Assembly (NCBI RefSeq): GCF_035222275.1 | Contig: NC_085885.1 | Location: forward strand, 2,914,001 to 2,978,000 | Source: Podospora bellae-mahoneyi | Lineage: Eukaryota; Ascomycota; Sordariomycetes; Sordariales; Podosporaceae | DNA length: 64,000 bases | Reading direction: 5' to 3' | Shown here: in pieces, positions 42,311 through 54,558 of the stretch | Numbering within the stretch: position 1 is the first letter of the stretch | Layout: each line of letters opens with the position of its first letter | The notes under the pieces: generated by a model | Told to the model about the DNA's origin: nothing | Databases searched by the model: none | Seen by the model: the letters and a program-made list of their open reading frames with translations, nothing else | Position numbers and translations under genes: made by a program

Positions 42311-43212
42311 TTAGCAGGTGAAGACGGCAGGTCCGGGAATGGTATAGGCTTGAGCTATAAACAGATCCATGTCAGTTTCTATTTCACAACATTTTTGAAC
42401 AAAAAAGTAAAAGTGTTACGACTCACCCTTGTAAGCATCATAGGTGACACCGGGGTCGGTGCTCTTGTAGGCGCCGGGGAAGGAGACCAAGTTGGTGGGG
42501 TTGGTCGAACCGCCGCCAGTGACCTGGAGCTGATGGCAACCAGGGTAGAACTGAGCACCGGGATAGGTCCAAGCAGCATGGAGGGCAATGATCTCGTGGC
42601 GGACAAGGTAGTAGCCGGGACGAATGCAAGAGGGAATGGTGTACTGGTAAGTGGCGGGGCTCTTCATGAGAGGGGTGGCAGCCCAGTTGTTGGAGGTGCC
42701 CTCACGGCCACCTTGCTTGATTTTGAACCAGACGGCCCTTTTGAGCGGTTAGCATTTATCCTCACAACATTCGGACAACGTGGCACATACGAGGTACCAG
42801 GAGACCAGTTCTGGCAACCGCTATCGGGGCAACGAGCCATGTAGGTGATGACGGGGCCCATGTGGGAGTCAGGCCAGAGAGTCCAGTGAAGGGTCACAGT
42901 TGAACCAGCAGCGGCAGGGGCGTGGAGAGGAGCGGGAACAGAGCCAGCATTGCATTGGACATCGATGGAGTCGACATTCTCGACGGGACCGTTGCCGGGG
43001 ATGGAGCGAGAGACTCTCTGGGGCTTGTTGTTGCCCATGTAGGGGTCCATATAAGGCTGATAGAACTGTGACACTGTTAGCATCTCGAAGCATGTTAAGA
43101 ATGATCAGATGGAACTTACTTGGTAGTATTGGCCACCAATGGTGGCATTGTCAACATAGCCATGGGCGGCTACCAAGCCGACTGAGGCGAGAAGAGTAGC
43201 GAGAACCTTCAT
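42311..43212 (-). CDS. AA9 lytic polysaccharide monooxygenase (formerly GH61), no CBM
   Basis: Exons 43120-43212, 42791-43065, 42427-42737 and 42311-42354 (minus) give 240 aa. The signal peptide is removed before His17, giving the mature start HGYVDNATIGG. The copper histidine brace is His17 plus His99 (WPDSHMGPV). The axial Tyr is Y187 within AQFYPGC, with H170 (HEIIALH) and Q185 as second-sphere residues. The enzyme is secreted and uses copper plus peroxide or oxygen to cleave cellulose or hemicellulose oxidatively. All four exon joins are phase-correct. It ends at the catalytic domain without a cellulose-binding module. Some AA9s of this size act on xyloglucan or soluble glucans. Confidence 0.95.
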
Positions 43213-44086
43213 TGTGATAGAGACACTGTCGAGAACTGATCTTGCGAGTGATGGTAGAATGAAGACACGGGATGGTTTCTCTCGTTTTTATAGAACTTCT
43301 CCTCGGCCGGATAGGGCCGAGAAGCACATCTTGTTCTTGAACAACACCGGCCAACATGGAATCTCAACAACCTCAGACGGATTCGCCACCCGACAGTGGA
43401 AGTGTCCACCGTCTCTTGCAGCCAACCAAATCATGGCAGAACCTGGCTCGGTATCCTTGGCCGATGCTTGTTGACGGTGGTAGTTACTGCAACTGGAAGG
43501 GTGACATGGGACGGAGACGGTGGCGGCGAGCCTAGGAAGATGTTCGCCTTGGCAACGACAGCTGCAGAGAGAGTCTATCAGAAGATGTCGATGAGAATCT
43601 GGAGTGAAGTGGAATGTGTGGAGCATCGCAACGGTTTCAACATCTTGGAATGGGCGGCACTAATCGCCATGGAGTTGCTCCCTCCGACGTTGCATTTTCC
43701 AGCCGGGGGATGTCGAACAAGATCAACCACCAATGAAATATCAGATTGAAGAAGAAAATAGCCCATTGTGGTCATCTCCCCCGGGTTTTGAGATCGCATT
43801 GGGTTCGGCATATGACCGGTGTTAAGAATGAATTCCTTCACTCTGGCCCTGTCGATATTGCACAAGCACAAAGCTGCCAGCCGAAAGTGGGGGCCAGTTG
43901 GAGATGAAAAATGCAGACAAACATGATTTTATTTTACACTTGGGAAAAAACAACCTGCAAGCATCCTTCCAATGGAGGGCAACTGTTGCCTTACCCCTCA
44001 CCGCTCCTGGTCCCGTGCACCCGTAGCTCTTCTCCCGACATTCAATTCTCTCCTCTTCTCCCGGCGAGCCGGACCGGTCAACTTCT
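43213..44086. other. intergenic, AA9 promoter
   Basis: Upstream of AA9 and downstream of the dioxygenase gene. Apart from the TATA box at 43285-43292 nothing is supported. Confidence 0.45.
43285..43292 (-). promoter_or_regulatory. TATA box of the AA9 gene
   Basis: TATAAAAA on the minus strand, 73 bases upstream of the AA9 ATG, fitting a strongly inducible secreted-enzyme gene. Confidence 0.6.
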
Positions 44087-45167
44087 TCACTGCAAGAATG
44101 TCGGCGGAAGAGGAGGTCCCCAGATATGCAGACTGTCTGGCCCAGCCTCTGATCTCGAAATTGGCGTTGTCTCATCCACCAAGTCGCCGTCTACGTAATG
44201 TTCCAAAATGAAGCCCGATCGATCGTACCTGGCACCGAGTCAGCATCTCTACGCATCAAGCTAATTGGCAAACAGCACTGCCAACTCACCAGTAATCGAA
44301 AATCTGCGACCCAAGCACATGTCTGCCAACACCCCACACCAGGTCGTAGCCCTTGTCCCGAAGCCATTGGTGGCCCAACGACTGAATATCAAAATCGTGT
44401 ACCTCGAAGCTCGAGTGGTGGACGTGGTATTTGGGCCCTGAAGTCATTGGTCAGTCAGTTGTTTTGCCACCAACGAGATCTGGGCATGGATGTTAACCTT
44501 CAAAGAAGAACCAAGTGTGATGATCGACCTGTTCCATCCCTCTGTCCAAATGAAGGAAGGTAGAGACGTCCTTCCCGTTGGGTTCGTGGATGATGTCGCT
44601 CGGCTTGAGGTTGAACCGAGTGGTGTAGAACTCGAACGCCTTGGCAAAGTTGGTCACGCAACACCCAACATGGCCCAACTTGTGAACGGCCGCTGGTGCC
44701 TTCTTGAACCGTTGTGTCTTGTTGACGGGCCGATGCTTGTTCTCAGGGAAGTTGTACTCCAGCTCGGGCAGGTGCGCTGACTTTTCGACGGGGGTTTGCC
44801 CATACACCAGGTGGAAGGGGAAGTCATCGACAGGATCTCTGAAGGTTACGCGCTTGCCGCCACCGGGCGCATCGGAATCGTGGACTGGGGTCGCCTTGGG
44901 AAGAGTCTTGGAGGCGAGCTCCAAGTCCTCCAGGGACTCGACAACAAATCCAGCACCACCAAACTCATTTTCGGCGCCCTTGGTGGCACAGTATACAAAG
45001 GGCTCGGTCCCATAGCCCTTGAAGTATACTGTGTCACCTCTGTCGTCGGCTACCGTGAAGCCGAAGTCGGCCAAAAACTCGTGTGCCTTGTCGAGATCGG
45101 CATGGGTGTAGTACACATGTGCAATACGCACAAGCTTGATCTTGGGAATCTGCTGCTCGGCCGTCAT
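44087..45167 (-). CDS. extradiol (meta-cleaving) ring dioxygenase, VOC superfamily
   Basis: Exons 44498-45167, 44290-44437 and 44087-44228 (minus) give 319 aa. There are two glyoxalase-type modules. The C-terminal one carries the Fe(II) 2-His-1-Glu triad: H166 (KLGHVGCC), a His in YHVHHSSF (about 228-231) and E282 (FILEHYVDG). This is the type-I extradiol family (catechol 2,3-dioxygenase, 2,3-dihydroxybiphenyl dioxygenase, metapyrocatechase). These open a catechol ring next to the hydroxyls to give a yellow 2-hydroxymuconic-type product. Such enzymes are typical of bacteria and sparse in fungi, but this copy has two phase-correct introns, so it is settled in a fungal genome. It is divergent from, and shares 791 bases with, the hydroxylase at 45959. 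Confidence 0.92.
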
Positions 45168-45958
45168 GTTGGCGATGGACGTCTGGTAGGTCGTTTGAGG
45201 TGTGTTTGGTCAGAAAGATCTAATCTGATCTTCTCAGCGGGGCGAAGACATGGAGATATGGTCGACCATGATTCCACCGACAAGCACGGGGTATTTAGTT
45301 CGCCCGGAAGATGCACCGTTCTTCGGGGCAAATCATTGCTTGGCAGTCACAAAGGTGGGTCTGCGGCGAGTCAAGCTGACCCCTTTTCACTGCTCAGTGG
45401 GCATCACAGCACGTCTCTCCAGTGAATTTCCGGCTGTCCTTTTCCAGCAATCACTTTGTCACTGTACACAGGTTGATCCTGGTGTATCACAACTCTTCGC
45501 TTCCTGTTTTGGGCCCTTTGTGTCGTTGGCAAAGACACCTCTAAGTGATACTCAACTATCCTTGCAAGCTGTGCATATTTGCAACCACCCATCCTTTCCT
45601 TTTCACGCCTACCAGGTATCTGCATCAGAGAAGCCGCCGCGACCATGTGTCTCGCCTGTCACTCTGTCCAGCTGTCTTCGGTGGCCTGCGAGTTAATAGC
45701 TACCCGTCCCCGATGTGCCATCCGCCGTTCTTGGCACGGGCGATTTGCAAAGAAACTGTGGGGTTGTTTACTCCGTTGGCTTTGTCAAAGCTGACATGGC
45801 GATGTTGAATGATACTTATCCCTGAACGACCCCGCTGACAACCAGGTATGGGGTTGGACGGCCCCTCACATAAACAATCCAAAGTCATCAAGGTGTTTCG
45901 AATTTTTGCTGGGCTGTCTCTGTTTCTCCTCTAAACTTCAATCGCCGCGATACTTACA
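45168..45958. promoter_or_regulatory. divergent promoter between dioxygenase and aromatic hydroxylase
   Basis: The two starts face apart across 791 bases, so the genes could be co-regulated. An everted CCG-N5-CGG lies at 45316-45326. Zn2Cys6 regulators bind paired CGG triplets, and one such regulator is encoded at 51972. The spacing rule for it is unknown, so this site is only a candidate. Confidence 0.35.
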
Positions 45959-47789
45959 ATGGCCGACGAGATCATCAAGACCGACCTCCTCATTGTGGGA
46001 GCAGGCCCTGCGGGTGCTGCTCTGGCATGCTTCCTCTCATCCTATGGGCGCAAAGGAATCATCATTTCGGCTGCTTCTGGCACGGCGCATACGCCCAGAG
46101 CTCATATCACCAACATGGCTGCCCTGGAATGTCTGAGAGACATTGGACTGGACCGGCAATGCATCGATGCAGGCGCTGCGGGGAACCATATGGTGCACAC
46201 AAGATGGTGCCATTCCATGGCCGGCGATGAATACGCCAGGCTCTATTCTTGGGGCAACGATCCCAAACGCAAGGTTTGTCAAAACACTGACACGGTTTCC
46301 GGCCAATTGCTGATGTCTTGTGATACAGGGTGACTATGATGCGGCAAGCCCTTGTGACCATGTCGACCTTCCTCAGACCGAACTCGAGCCAATTCTCACG
46401 CGGAGAGCAATCCATACTGGCTGGACCTTGCGATTCGACACCTCCTTTGTGTCGTTCACGCGTCCTGAGCCAGACGTTATCATCAGCGAAGTCAAAGACA
46501 ACCTTTCTGGCAAAACGTACAAGATCCAGTCACGCTTTCTGTTTGGCTGCGACGGCGCCCGCAGCCAAGTCATCCGCGAGCTCAAGATTCCCCTCATCAA
46601 GAAACCTGGGCAAGGATTGGCACTCAATGTGCTCCTCAAGGCCGATCTTTCACATCTCGTCAAGAACCGAACCGGAAATCTACACTGGGTCTTCCAACCG
46701 GAGAAGGAACATCCAGCTTGGGGTTGGGCCTGCATTGTCCGAATGGTTCGGCCGTGGGACGAATGGATGTTTATCTTTCTCCCACCCCCCGGTGCCGATG
46801 TCAAGGGTGACGACATGATTGCTTCGAACGAAGAGTACATTGCCCGGGTCAAACAGTTCATCGGGGACGAGTCGGTTGATGTCGAGATCAGGGACGTGAG
46901 CAAATGGATGATCAATGAGACGGTTGCGGAGTATTATTCAGATGGAAACATCTTTTGCTTGGGCGATGCTGTCCACCGCCATCCACCATTCAACGGTCTG
47001 GGGTCCAACACTTGCATCCAGGATGCTTTCAACCTGGCATGGAAGCTTGATTACGTCATGTCTCGCCGCGCAGGTCCCAGCCTCCTCGATACCTACAGCA
47101 CCGAGCGTCAACCGGTTGGTGTAGATATCATCACCCGGGCCAACCAAGGTCTTCGCGACCATGCATTTTGGATGAAGTCTATCGGCATGTTGGAGCCCGA
47201 TTTGGAGAAGAGGAAAGCTATTCTGGCCGAGTTTGAGGACAAGGGCGAAGTTGGCAGGAAGAGGCGACAAGAGTTCCAAGCGGGTATCGAGAACACGGGC
47301 ACCGAATTCCATGGGTTGGGCATCGAGATGAACCAACAGTATCGGTCGAATGCTGTGTATCATGGGGATGAGCCAGATGCTCCGGCTCTGCCTCAGGACG
47401 CCGTGCGTGAACATCTCATCTCCAGCTACCCAGGCATGAGGTTACCCCACGCCTGGTTAAACACACGGAAGCCAGGCAAGCAGTTCTCGACTATTGATCT
47501 TGCTGGCCATGGGCGGTTCTGTCTTCTCACCGGGCCTGGTGGCCACAAGTGGAAGGAAGCTGCGGCCAGCGCCGCCAAGGCCGTGGGGGTGGAAATTGTG
47601 AGTTACTCGATTGGCTGGAAGGAGGACTATGAGGATGTCTATTTTGACTGGGTGAAGCGCAGAGAGGTGGAGGAGGACGGGTGTGTGTTGGTTCGCCCAG
47701 ATAGGTTCGTTGCTTGGCGGTCAAAGTCCATGATTTCGAACCCGCAGGAAAAGCTGGAAAAGGTCTTGCGGAAAGTCTTGTGTCTTTAA
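45959..47789 (+). CDS. FAD-dependent aromatic hydroxylase (chlorophenol/phenol monooxygenase type)
   Basis: Exons 45959-46273 and 46329-47789 give 591 aa. Class-A flavin monooxygenase motifs are present: LLIVGAGPAGAALA (FAD Rossmann start, residues 10-23), the LFGCDGARSQV DG motif, and GDAVHRHPPFNGLGSN, the second FAD motif. The C-terminal thioredoxin-like domain includes FCLLTGPGGHKW. It resembles 2,4-dichlorophenol 6-monooxygenase (TfdB) relatives, which hydroxylate a phenol ortho to its hydroxyl using NADPH and oxygen to give a catechol. That is the very substrate type of the neighbouring extradiol dioxygenase. The intron keeps phase 0 (AAG|GGT). Confidence 0.93.
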
Positions 47790-48878
47790 GCCGAGCGTGA
47801 TAAGATAATAAACACAGTTCACACAATATTACACCTGGCGTGTCATTGCATCATCACACGCCTTAGCCTCGCTTATCTCTCTCACCTCCATTTGTTTGCG
47901 GGTTTGATCAGGCATTTTCTCTCTTCTTTTTTCACACAAAATGGACCCAACGGATGACCTGTTGGTTGAGGAATGGGCATCATGGAGGTGAGATCAACTG
48001 GAGAGTGTCCACTCAGATGGTTTGAGCGCATATTCCACTTACGAAGTAAGACAGTGGACGATATTTACAAGACAAGCTGACACAAGTGCATTGTGATGCC
48101 TCACGCTAAAAGGCCGGGGTTGTATGCTGCCAACTTGTGTCGGACCAGTTGTGGGATGCCTGCCCAAAGGTTCTGTCATTGCTCTGTCCGCGCAAACTCA
48201 GCCTGTATCTTTTAACCCAACACGAACCCAAATCTATACTTCGGCCCAATAGAGAGCTTTTGGATTGACATGACACCTACTTGGTCTCCCACGGGTTCCT
48301 AGGTCTCCCACATGGTGGCCGATTACCCCGTGATGTTCCCCAACTTCCCCGGATTTACCCCAGATTTCCCCCACATTCTTGGCTTTTGGTGTGGTTCGAA
48401 AATGCGGGGAAATACCCCGAAGGACGCTAGCCGGGTAGGACCGAATGGTGTTGGCCAGTGAGGATTTGGCCGGGGCCCATCCACCTAGCTGGTGATATTG
48501 CCGGTAGCCTGGTTGGTTCGGTGCGTGGAGGGTGAGACGAGATGACATGGTTAGACAGGGTTGGTAGCATGGTTGGAACACACATGGCAAGTGTGTGTCA
48601 CCGCCAGACCAGACATGTGCACCATGCCAGATTCAGGGGTAGCTGAACGTTCCGACGACTACAGGGGGACGAGGCAAGAGAGGAAAAGGTTTAAAGAGAC
48701 CTCGAGGCTCGCCTTTGGTTTGGGATGAGGGGTAGGGCTCTTTGAACCTCTCATTCTTTTTTCGTTTCGACAACCTTTTGTTTACCTTAACCCCTTTTTT
48801 GACCTCATCTCTCCTCCATTGTCAACACCCCAACACCACCATCAGTTGGGCATCACACCCACTCCAACTCTTTCAACA
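47790..48878. other. intergenic, P450 promoter
   Basis: 1.1 kb upstream of the P450 with scattered CGG/CCG triplets (for example 48430-48455) but no clear pair. The last 110 bases are pyrimidine-rich. No gene seen. Confidence 0.4.
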
Positions 48879-50474
48879 ATGGGCGTCCTCCTCCTCGCCG
48901 GCGGCGCCGCCCTCGCCCTCTCCATCCTCTACATCCTCCTCTTCACCGGCAAACGGGACCCACGTCTCCCACCCGGCCCCCCAACCCTCCCCCTAATCGG
49001 CAACCTCCATCAGATCCCCACCAAGCGCACCCACCTCCAATTCGCCCAATGGGCCAAACAATACGGCGAGATCTACTCCCTCAAGTTCGGCCCCGGAACC
49101 TCCATCGTCATTTCTTCTCCTCGCCTGATCAAACAGCTCGTCGACAAAAAGTCGCAGCTCTACTCCCGACGCCCGCCCAGCCATGTAGCCGACCTCATCG
49201 CCCAGGGTGATCACCTCTTACTCATGCAGTACTCCGACCGCTGGAGGACATGCCGCAAGCTAGTCCACCAGTACTTCATGGAGGGCATGGTAGCGAAGCA
49301 GCACGTCAAAGTTGTCAACGCGGAGGCGGTGCAGATGCTGCATGATTTTGTTACGGAGCCGAAAGGGCATATGAAGCATCCAAAGAGGTTCAGCAACAGT
49401 ATCATCATGAGTTTGATCTACGGGACGAGGACGCCAAGTATCAAGACGGAGCATATGGTTCGGTTGTATAGTCTTATGGAGAACTGGAGCAAGGTCATGG
49501 AGGCGGGGAATACACCACCCGTGGACATCTTTCCTTTCCTGAAGCTGGTGCCGGAGGGTTTGCTGGGGAATTGGAGGTCGAGGGCGAAGAATGTGGGCAA
49601 GGAGATGACAGAGTTGTATTCGGAGTGGGTGGAGAAGGGGATTCAACGGCATAGGGATCTGGGAGGGCGGGATTGTTTTCTGGACAAGATTTTGGATCAG
49701 GGGTTGGAGAAGCTGGATTTGGACAAGCATGGGTTGTACTTTTTGTGCGGGACGGTGATGGAGGGGGGGTCGGATACGACGAGCTCGTTGATTATTGCTT
49801 TTATTCATGCCATGACCAAGTGGCCGGAGGTGCTCAAGAAGGCGCAGGAGCAGATTGATGCTGTGGTTGGGGAGGACAGGACGCCGACTTGGGAGGATTA
49901 TGAGAAGCTGCCGTACATTTCGGCCTGTGTGAAGGAGGCGCATCGGTGGAGGCCGGTGACGCCGTTGGCGTTCCCTCATTCGTTGGCGGAGGATGATTGG
50001 GTTGATGGGATGTACTTGCCCAAGGGGAGTGATATCTTTATCAATGCTTTTGGGATGCATATGGATGAGAAGAGGTTTCCCAACCCGGATGTGTTCAACC
50101 CAGATAACTACGAGGGGTACACGGCGTTGGCGTCGGAGTTGGCTGGCGGTGATTACAACAACCGGGATCATTATGGGTATGGCAGTGGGAGGAGGATTTG
50201 CCCTGGCATTCACTTGGCCGAGAGGAACTTGTTTTTGGCGGTTGCCAAGTTGGTGTGGGCTTTTAACATTGGGCCTGGGCTGGATGCTTCCGGGAGGGAG
50301 ATCCCACCAGATGTCAGCCATGAAACTGGATACTGCTCAGGTTTCTTGGTGTGCGCGGAGGACTTTCCAGCTACTATCACACTGAGATCAGAGGCACGAA
50401 AGGCGACGATTCTAAGAGAGTATGCTGCTGCCAGGGCAGAGGTGTTTTCTCAGTACGAGCTACCGAAGGAGTAG
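48879..50474 (+). CDS. cytochrome P450 monooxygenase, microsomal
   Basis: Intronless, 531 aa. The N-terminal membrane anchor (residues 2-23) is followed by the Pro-rich hinge LPPGPPTLPLIGNLHQIP. The oxygen-binding I-helix reads EGGSDTTSS, the K-helix ExxR is KEAHRWRP, and the heme loop is YGYGSGRRICPG with the thiolate at Cys441. The ATG at 48879 opens directly into the anchor. It is probably an endoplasmic-reticulum enzyme that hydroxylates or demethylates the aromatic substrate of the cluster. The family number cannot be assigned by eye. It is the only long intronless enzyme gene in the cluster, in contrast to its intron-bearing neighbours. Confidence 0.95.
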   Translation: MGVLLLAGGAALALSILYILLFTGKRDPRLPPGPPTLPLIGNLHQIPTKRTHLQFAQWAKQYGEIYSLKFGPGTSIVISSPRLIKQLVDKKSQLYSRRPPSHVADLIAQGDHLLLMQYSDRWRTCRKLVHQYFMEGMVAKQHVKVVNAEAVQMLHDFVTEPKGHMKHPKRFSNSIIMSLIYGTRTPSIKTEHMVRLYSLMENWSKVMEAGNTPPVDIFPFLKLVPEGLLGNWRSRAKNVGKEMTELYSEWVEKGIQRHRDLGGRDCFLDKILDQGLEKLDLDKHGLYFLCGTVMEGGSDTTSSLIIAFIHAMTKWPEVLKKAQEQIDAVVGEDRTPTWEDYEKLPYISACVKEAHRWRPVTPLAFPHSLAEDDWVDGMYLPKGSDIFINAFGMHMDEKRFPNPDVFNPDNYEGYTALASELAGGDYNNRDHYGYGSGRRICPGIHLAERNLFLAVAKLVWAFNIGPGLDASGREIPPDVSHETGYCSGFLVCAEDFPATITLRSEARKATILREYAAARAEVFSQYELPKE

Positions 50475-50715
50475 GTACATAGCCTTGTGTATGGATATTT
50501 CTTTTTTCGCTTCCTCAAAGCACTTTTGTCTCCCGTTGTGCAGAAGATCTTCAGCTGTCGTCGTGTCCCTCGGTAGATGGTCTCCCCAGCACGGGCCAAT
50601 TCTGATTGGTTCGACGGTGGAGCTCGGCAATTGACGCAAGCTGTCAACGACGCCAAATTTGAAGAATCATTGGATCAACATCAACCTTTGTTATCCAAGC
50701 ACCCAAGTCACCAAA

Positions 50716-51681
50716 ATGTCTTTCCGCGTTCAGAAGGCAGCAGCCGAATCATTTCAACGGCTTGTGAGGTTTGTCAACGCCCAGGGGTCCACCAAGTTTG
50801 GTGACCTGAAGACCAAACCAACCGGCGTCAGTCTCGCCGGCGCGGAGGTTGAAGTCCTCGAGGGTGATGTTGGCAATGGTTTCCGTGGCACTGGGAAAAT
50901 AGACAAGATCCAGAAGGTGCGTTGCTCACATGTGGCATGAGAACGTCAGCTAACGTGTTTTTCAGCTTCTGTGTCCTTTGCCCCAAGTACATGCGATTAT
51001 GTGCATTGGACTCAACTATCAGAAGCACGCCACTGAAGCCAATGTATGATCCCCACCCATGTCTCCATGACGGACTGCCACTGACCAGTGTAGCTACGAG
51101 TTGCCCCGTATCCTGTTCTCTTCACCAAACCAGCCGATGCTCTTGCTGGGCCTAATGAGGACATACCAGTCCACCCTGACGCTCAAAGCATGCTCGACTA
51201 CGAGGGTGAGTTGACAGTGGTCGTCGGCAAAGACGCAAAGAATGTTCCCGAGTCAGACGCCCTGAAATACGTGCTTGGATACACGGTTGGCAACGACATC
51301 TCAGCGCGCTACTTCCAGCTGCCAGAGACATCAGGCGGCCAGTTTTGTTATGCTAAATCCTTCGACAAGTTTTGCCCCATTGGGCCTTGTATCGTGTCCC
51401 CTAGCCTGATTCCAGACCCGCAAAAGCTCCAGCTTGTCACCAAGGTCAATGGGCAGGTGAGGCAGCAGACCGAGACGTCGGACATGATTTTTTCGGTGGC
51501 CAAGATTATCTCTCACCTCAGCCGTGGAAGGACACTGCGGAGGGGAACGGTTATTCAAACCGGGACCCCGAGTGGAGTCGGTCTGTTCATGGAGCCCAAG
51601 GGGTTCTTGAACCATGGGGACGTGGTTGAGGTGTCAATTGATGGGTTGGGATCGATTAGCAATAAGATGGTGTTTGAGTGA
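50716..51681 (+). CDS. fumarylacetoacetate-hydrolase family protein (acylpyruvase type)
   Basis: Exons 50716-50916, 50966-51043 and 51094-51681 give 288 aa. FAH-domain landmarks: VHAIMCIGLNYQKHATE, LFTKPADAL, the metal site DYEGELTVVVGK, YTVGNDISAR, KSFDKFCPIGP and TGTPSGVG near the end. FAH proteins hydrolyse or hydrate 2,4-diketo acids: fumarylpyruvate, acylpyruvates and, in meta-cleavage pathways, 2-oxo-pent-4-enoate-type intermediates. It lies 242 bases after the P450 on the same strand and could act downstream of ring opening. All splice joins are in phase 0. Confidence 0.93.
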
Positions 51682-51971
51682 GGCAGAAAAAATACCCAGA
51701 TTCTTCATAATACCTACCCCGCAATCCATTAGCCAAGTGAACCCAGTGACCTGGGGACGCTAACATGGCTAACTCGCTTAGCGGGCGTTCAAGGCCACGC
51801 TACCCCGCGCTAGTGGCGATCAGCGGCAGTCGCAATTCGTCCGTCTCTGGCAAAACTCCCCGCAAACAACCATGCGGCCCTCGGGCAGATTTCATAAACC
51901 CACTGCCCGGGCACCTGTTCAGCAGGTGAGATATGCCGTCTTCACTTCGCGACCAACATTACCCCCGAACC

Positions 51972-54558
51972 ATGGCGGAACCTCAGGCACACCCAAATCC
52001 ACAGCAAGAGACAGGACCATCGCTGTCCGACGCGTCTGCGGCCAAACTCGCGTGCTACGCTTGCAAGAGGAGAAAGGTGAAATGGTATGTATGTGTGGAT
52101 CTGTCGTCTCCAACCTCGACCTCTTGACTGACCGCATGACGTAATGGCAGTGACCGTCAACTACCTGTCTGCTCGCTCTGCCAAAAGCTCAGTGGACAAT
52201 GTGAATATCCAACTCACGCCGAGAAGCCCGGTCCAAAGACTGGTGGTAAGCTGTTTTGTCAGTGATACGCCTCATTATATACCTTCTTTCATGCCGTGAA
52301 TGATACCTGATGGGATTGTATTCATCAAATCTGTAAAGGCGAAAATTCAAGTACTTACATATGTTCATTCAGGCCCTCTTCAAGGCAACAAGCGTCGCAG
52401 ACTTGATCAAGCGTCTGTGTCCAGCAGTGTCAGTCATGGTCCATCCCTGAATGCCACTGGACATCGGCATACCACATCATTCGAGCTTGCTCGGCGCAGT
52501 TCCATTGCAGCATCATCTCCGACTTACAGCACAAGTCACGATGATTCCCGTACTCGAGCAGACGATGACCTCCATTCCCGGCGAGAGGTGACCTCGCCTC
52601 TCTCAACTGGTGAATCGTCAGTAAGAATTCAGCCAACAAGTGCCCCCATCTTCTCTCGGATCATGTACCCGTCTCATGAAGCACAGACACGCCCACAATC
52701 TCCTTCCACAGTGGACGCTTCACCTGGCCATCAAGACAATGCCATTCCCATCACCATCCAGACTGTTTGTGATGCTCTTCGGATATCAAGAGCAACATAC
52801 GATGTGTTGATGGAGTCCTACTTCACCAACATGACATCATTCACCCTGTTCCGGCCAGGGAGTATTGAACCCAAGTTCGCCATGATGCAGTTTCACTCGG
52901 ACGCCGAAGCGCTGATAGCTGCCATGTTCTCCTTCTCCACCAGACATTGCCAAGATTGTGAGGACTGCCCAAGTCCGACCTACTTTGCAAAGATTGCCTA
53001 CTCGAAGCTGGACGAATCAGTCGATAGTTATGGCGACAATCCCCCGCCATTCTGGCTTCTACAAGCAGGTGTTCTTGTCACCTTTTACCAACTCACCATG
53101 AGCGTCCGCTCTCGGTCGTGGAAGAAGCTTGGTGACTGCATCAGATATTCGTACGACTTGCACCTGCACATGGTTGATGCAAACCATGACCCAGTCAAAG
53201 ACAAGAACCCGGTCAACATCCAACGCTGGTCGTTGATGGAAGAACGGAGAAGAGCTTGGTGGGCTGTCTGGGAAATGGACGTCTTTGCTAGCACTATTCG
53301 ACGACTGCCGACGGCCATAGACCCTGAGATGAACCTCACCATGCTCCCAGTGCCAGACAGTTGTTGGTTCAATGACGTATACCAGGAAAGCTGCTTTCTT
53401 GCTCAGGACTGCAGTCTCAGGTGGAAGCAACTTGCCCAGTCAGGCAACCAGAGCGCCAAGGCCTGGTTCATAGTGATGAACTCTTTGATGCGCAACACAC
53501 AGCGCATCGTGTATCCAGTGGGATCGGCTCTGCAGTCGATGAACGAAAACCACGCGGAAACCAACCAAGACGAACTCAACATCATGGCCAACACCCTCTA
53601 CTGCACCGTCACTTCTTTTCCGACCAGTCTCGTCTACCAGGGGGAGACTCTTGACTTTCGACCAAAAGCTTCGGCTCAAAGCAGTCCAGATGGCATCAAC
53701 CCAAGACAGGAACATGCCGACAAGTATTCCCTCCACCTGATGACGCAGCTCTGTCGGTTCATGATCTATCATCACAAGATCTGTGCTCGAACACCATGGC
53801 TAGCCCACCAAAAGGGTTCCAACGATGGCGGACAGGGAGAAGGAAACAACGACCCACGAGACGCTCAGCAAGCCAACTCTGAGTGGTCCAACTACATCAA
53901 CGCCTCGGATGAGATCGTCACCGTGGTCCGCAACAGCTCCCGGGACCACTACAAATTCGTCAACCCTTTCCTCGTCAACACTCTCTGGTTTGGAGCCGCG
54001 GCACAATGTGCCTGCAAAGTCTTCGGGCCCGCATCGTTTAACAAACGGCTCACGATCTCCAACCTTGACCTTTTGAAACTTACCATTGACCGTTACATTT
54101 CCTTCTGGGGGGGCATGGAGAACCTCAAGGGGAAATTGGCTCGGATTGAGACAGCCCTGCAGAGTCTGATGGCTGGGCATGGGAGACCGAACGAGCATCC
54201 GCAGGACAGGCGCCAACAACCACAACTACTGTCACACATCCGAGGGAGTAACGGTGCCAGTATTAATGACCTGGCTACGGTGGCCATGCAAAGACTTCCT
54301 GGCGTTACTGGTGATGCTGCCGTGTCATCATCGCCACTCCTCGTCAACATACCCGGTATTGGTCCCCCACCACCACCACCAAACCCATGGTCAACATTTG
54401 AACCGACGGACGTCTGTGGTGACTTTATCCATCCGGGGAATTTCACAACGGGGTTGACTCCAGGCGGCCCCAACTTTTACGGTCACGGGGACCCGATGGA
54501 CTTTTCGCCGTTTGGGCTGGAGGAGCTGCTGATGGCGAGCATGATGATGGATACGTAG
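51972..54558 (+). CDS. Zn2Cys6 transcription factor with fungal-specific TF domain
   Basis: Exons 51972-52084, 52151-52245 and 52373-54558 give 797 aa. The binuclear zinc cluster is complete: C28, C31, C38, C45, C48, C55 (CYACKRRKVKC then CSLC and QCEYP), formed only after the first intron is removed (TG|T). KRRRLD follows, then a Ser/Thr-rich linker. The middle-homology (Fungal_trans) region is about residues 215-400, with the YSYDLHLH and EERRRAWWAVWEMDVF signature. Asn/Pro-rich C-terminus. Placed between the enzymes, it is the likely pathway regulator, binding CGG pairs in the cluster promoters. That role is inferred from position. Confidence 0.92.

Noticed and set aside
49260-50321. 353-codon minus-strand open frame
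   Set aside because: Antisense shadow of the P450 gene; Pro/Arg/His-rich composition and no motif.
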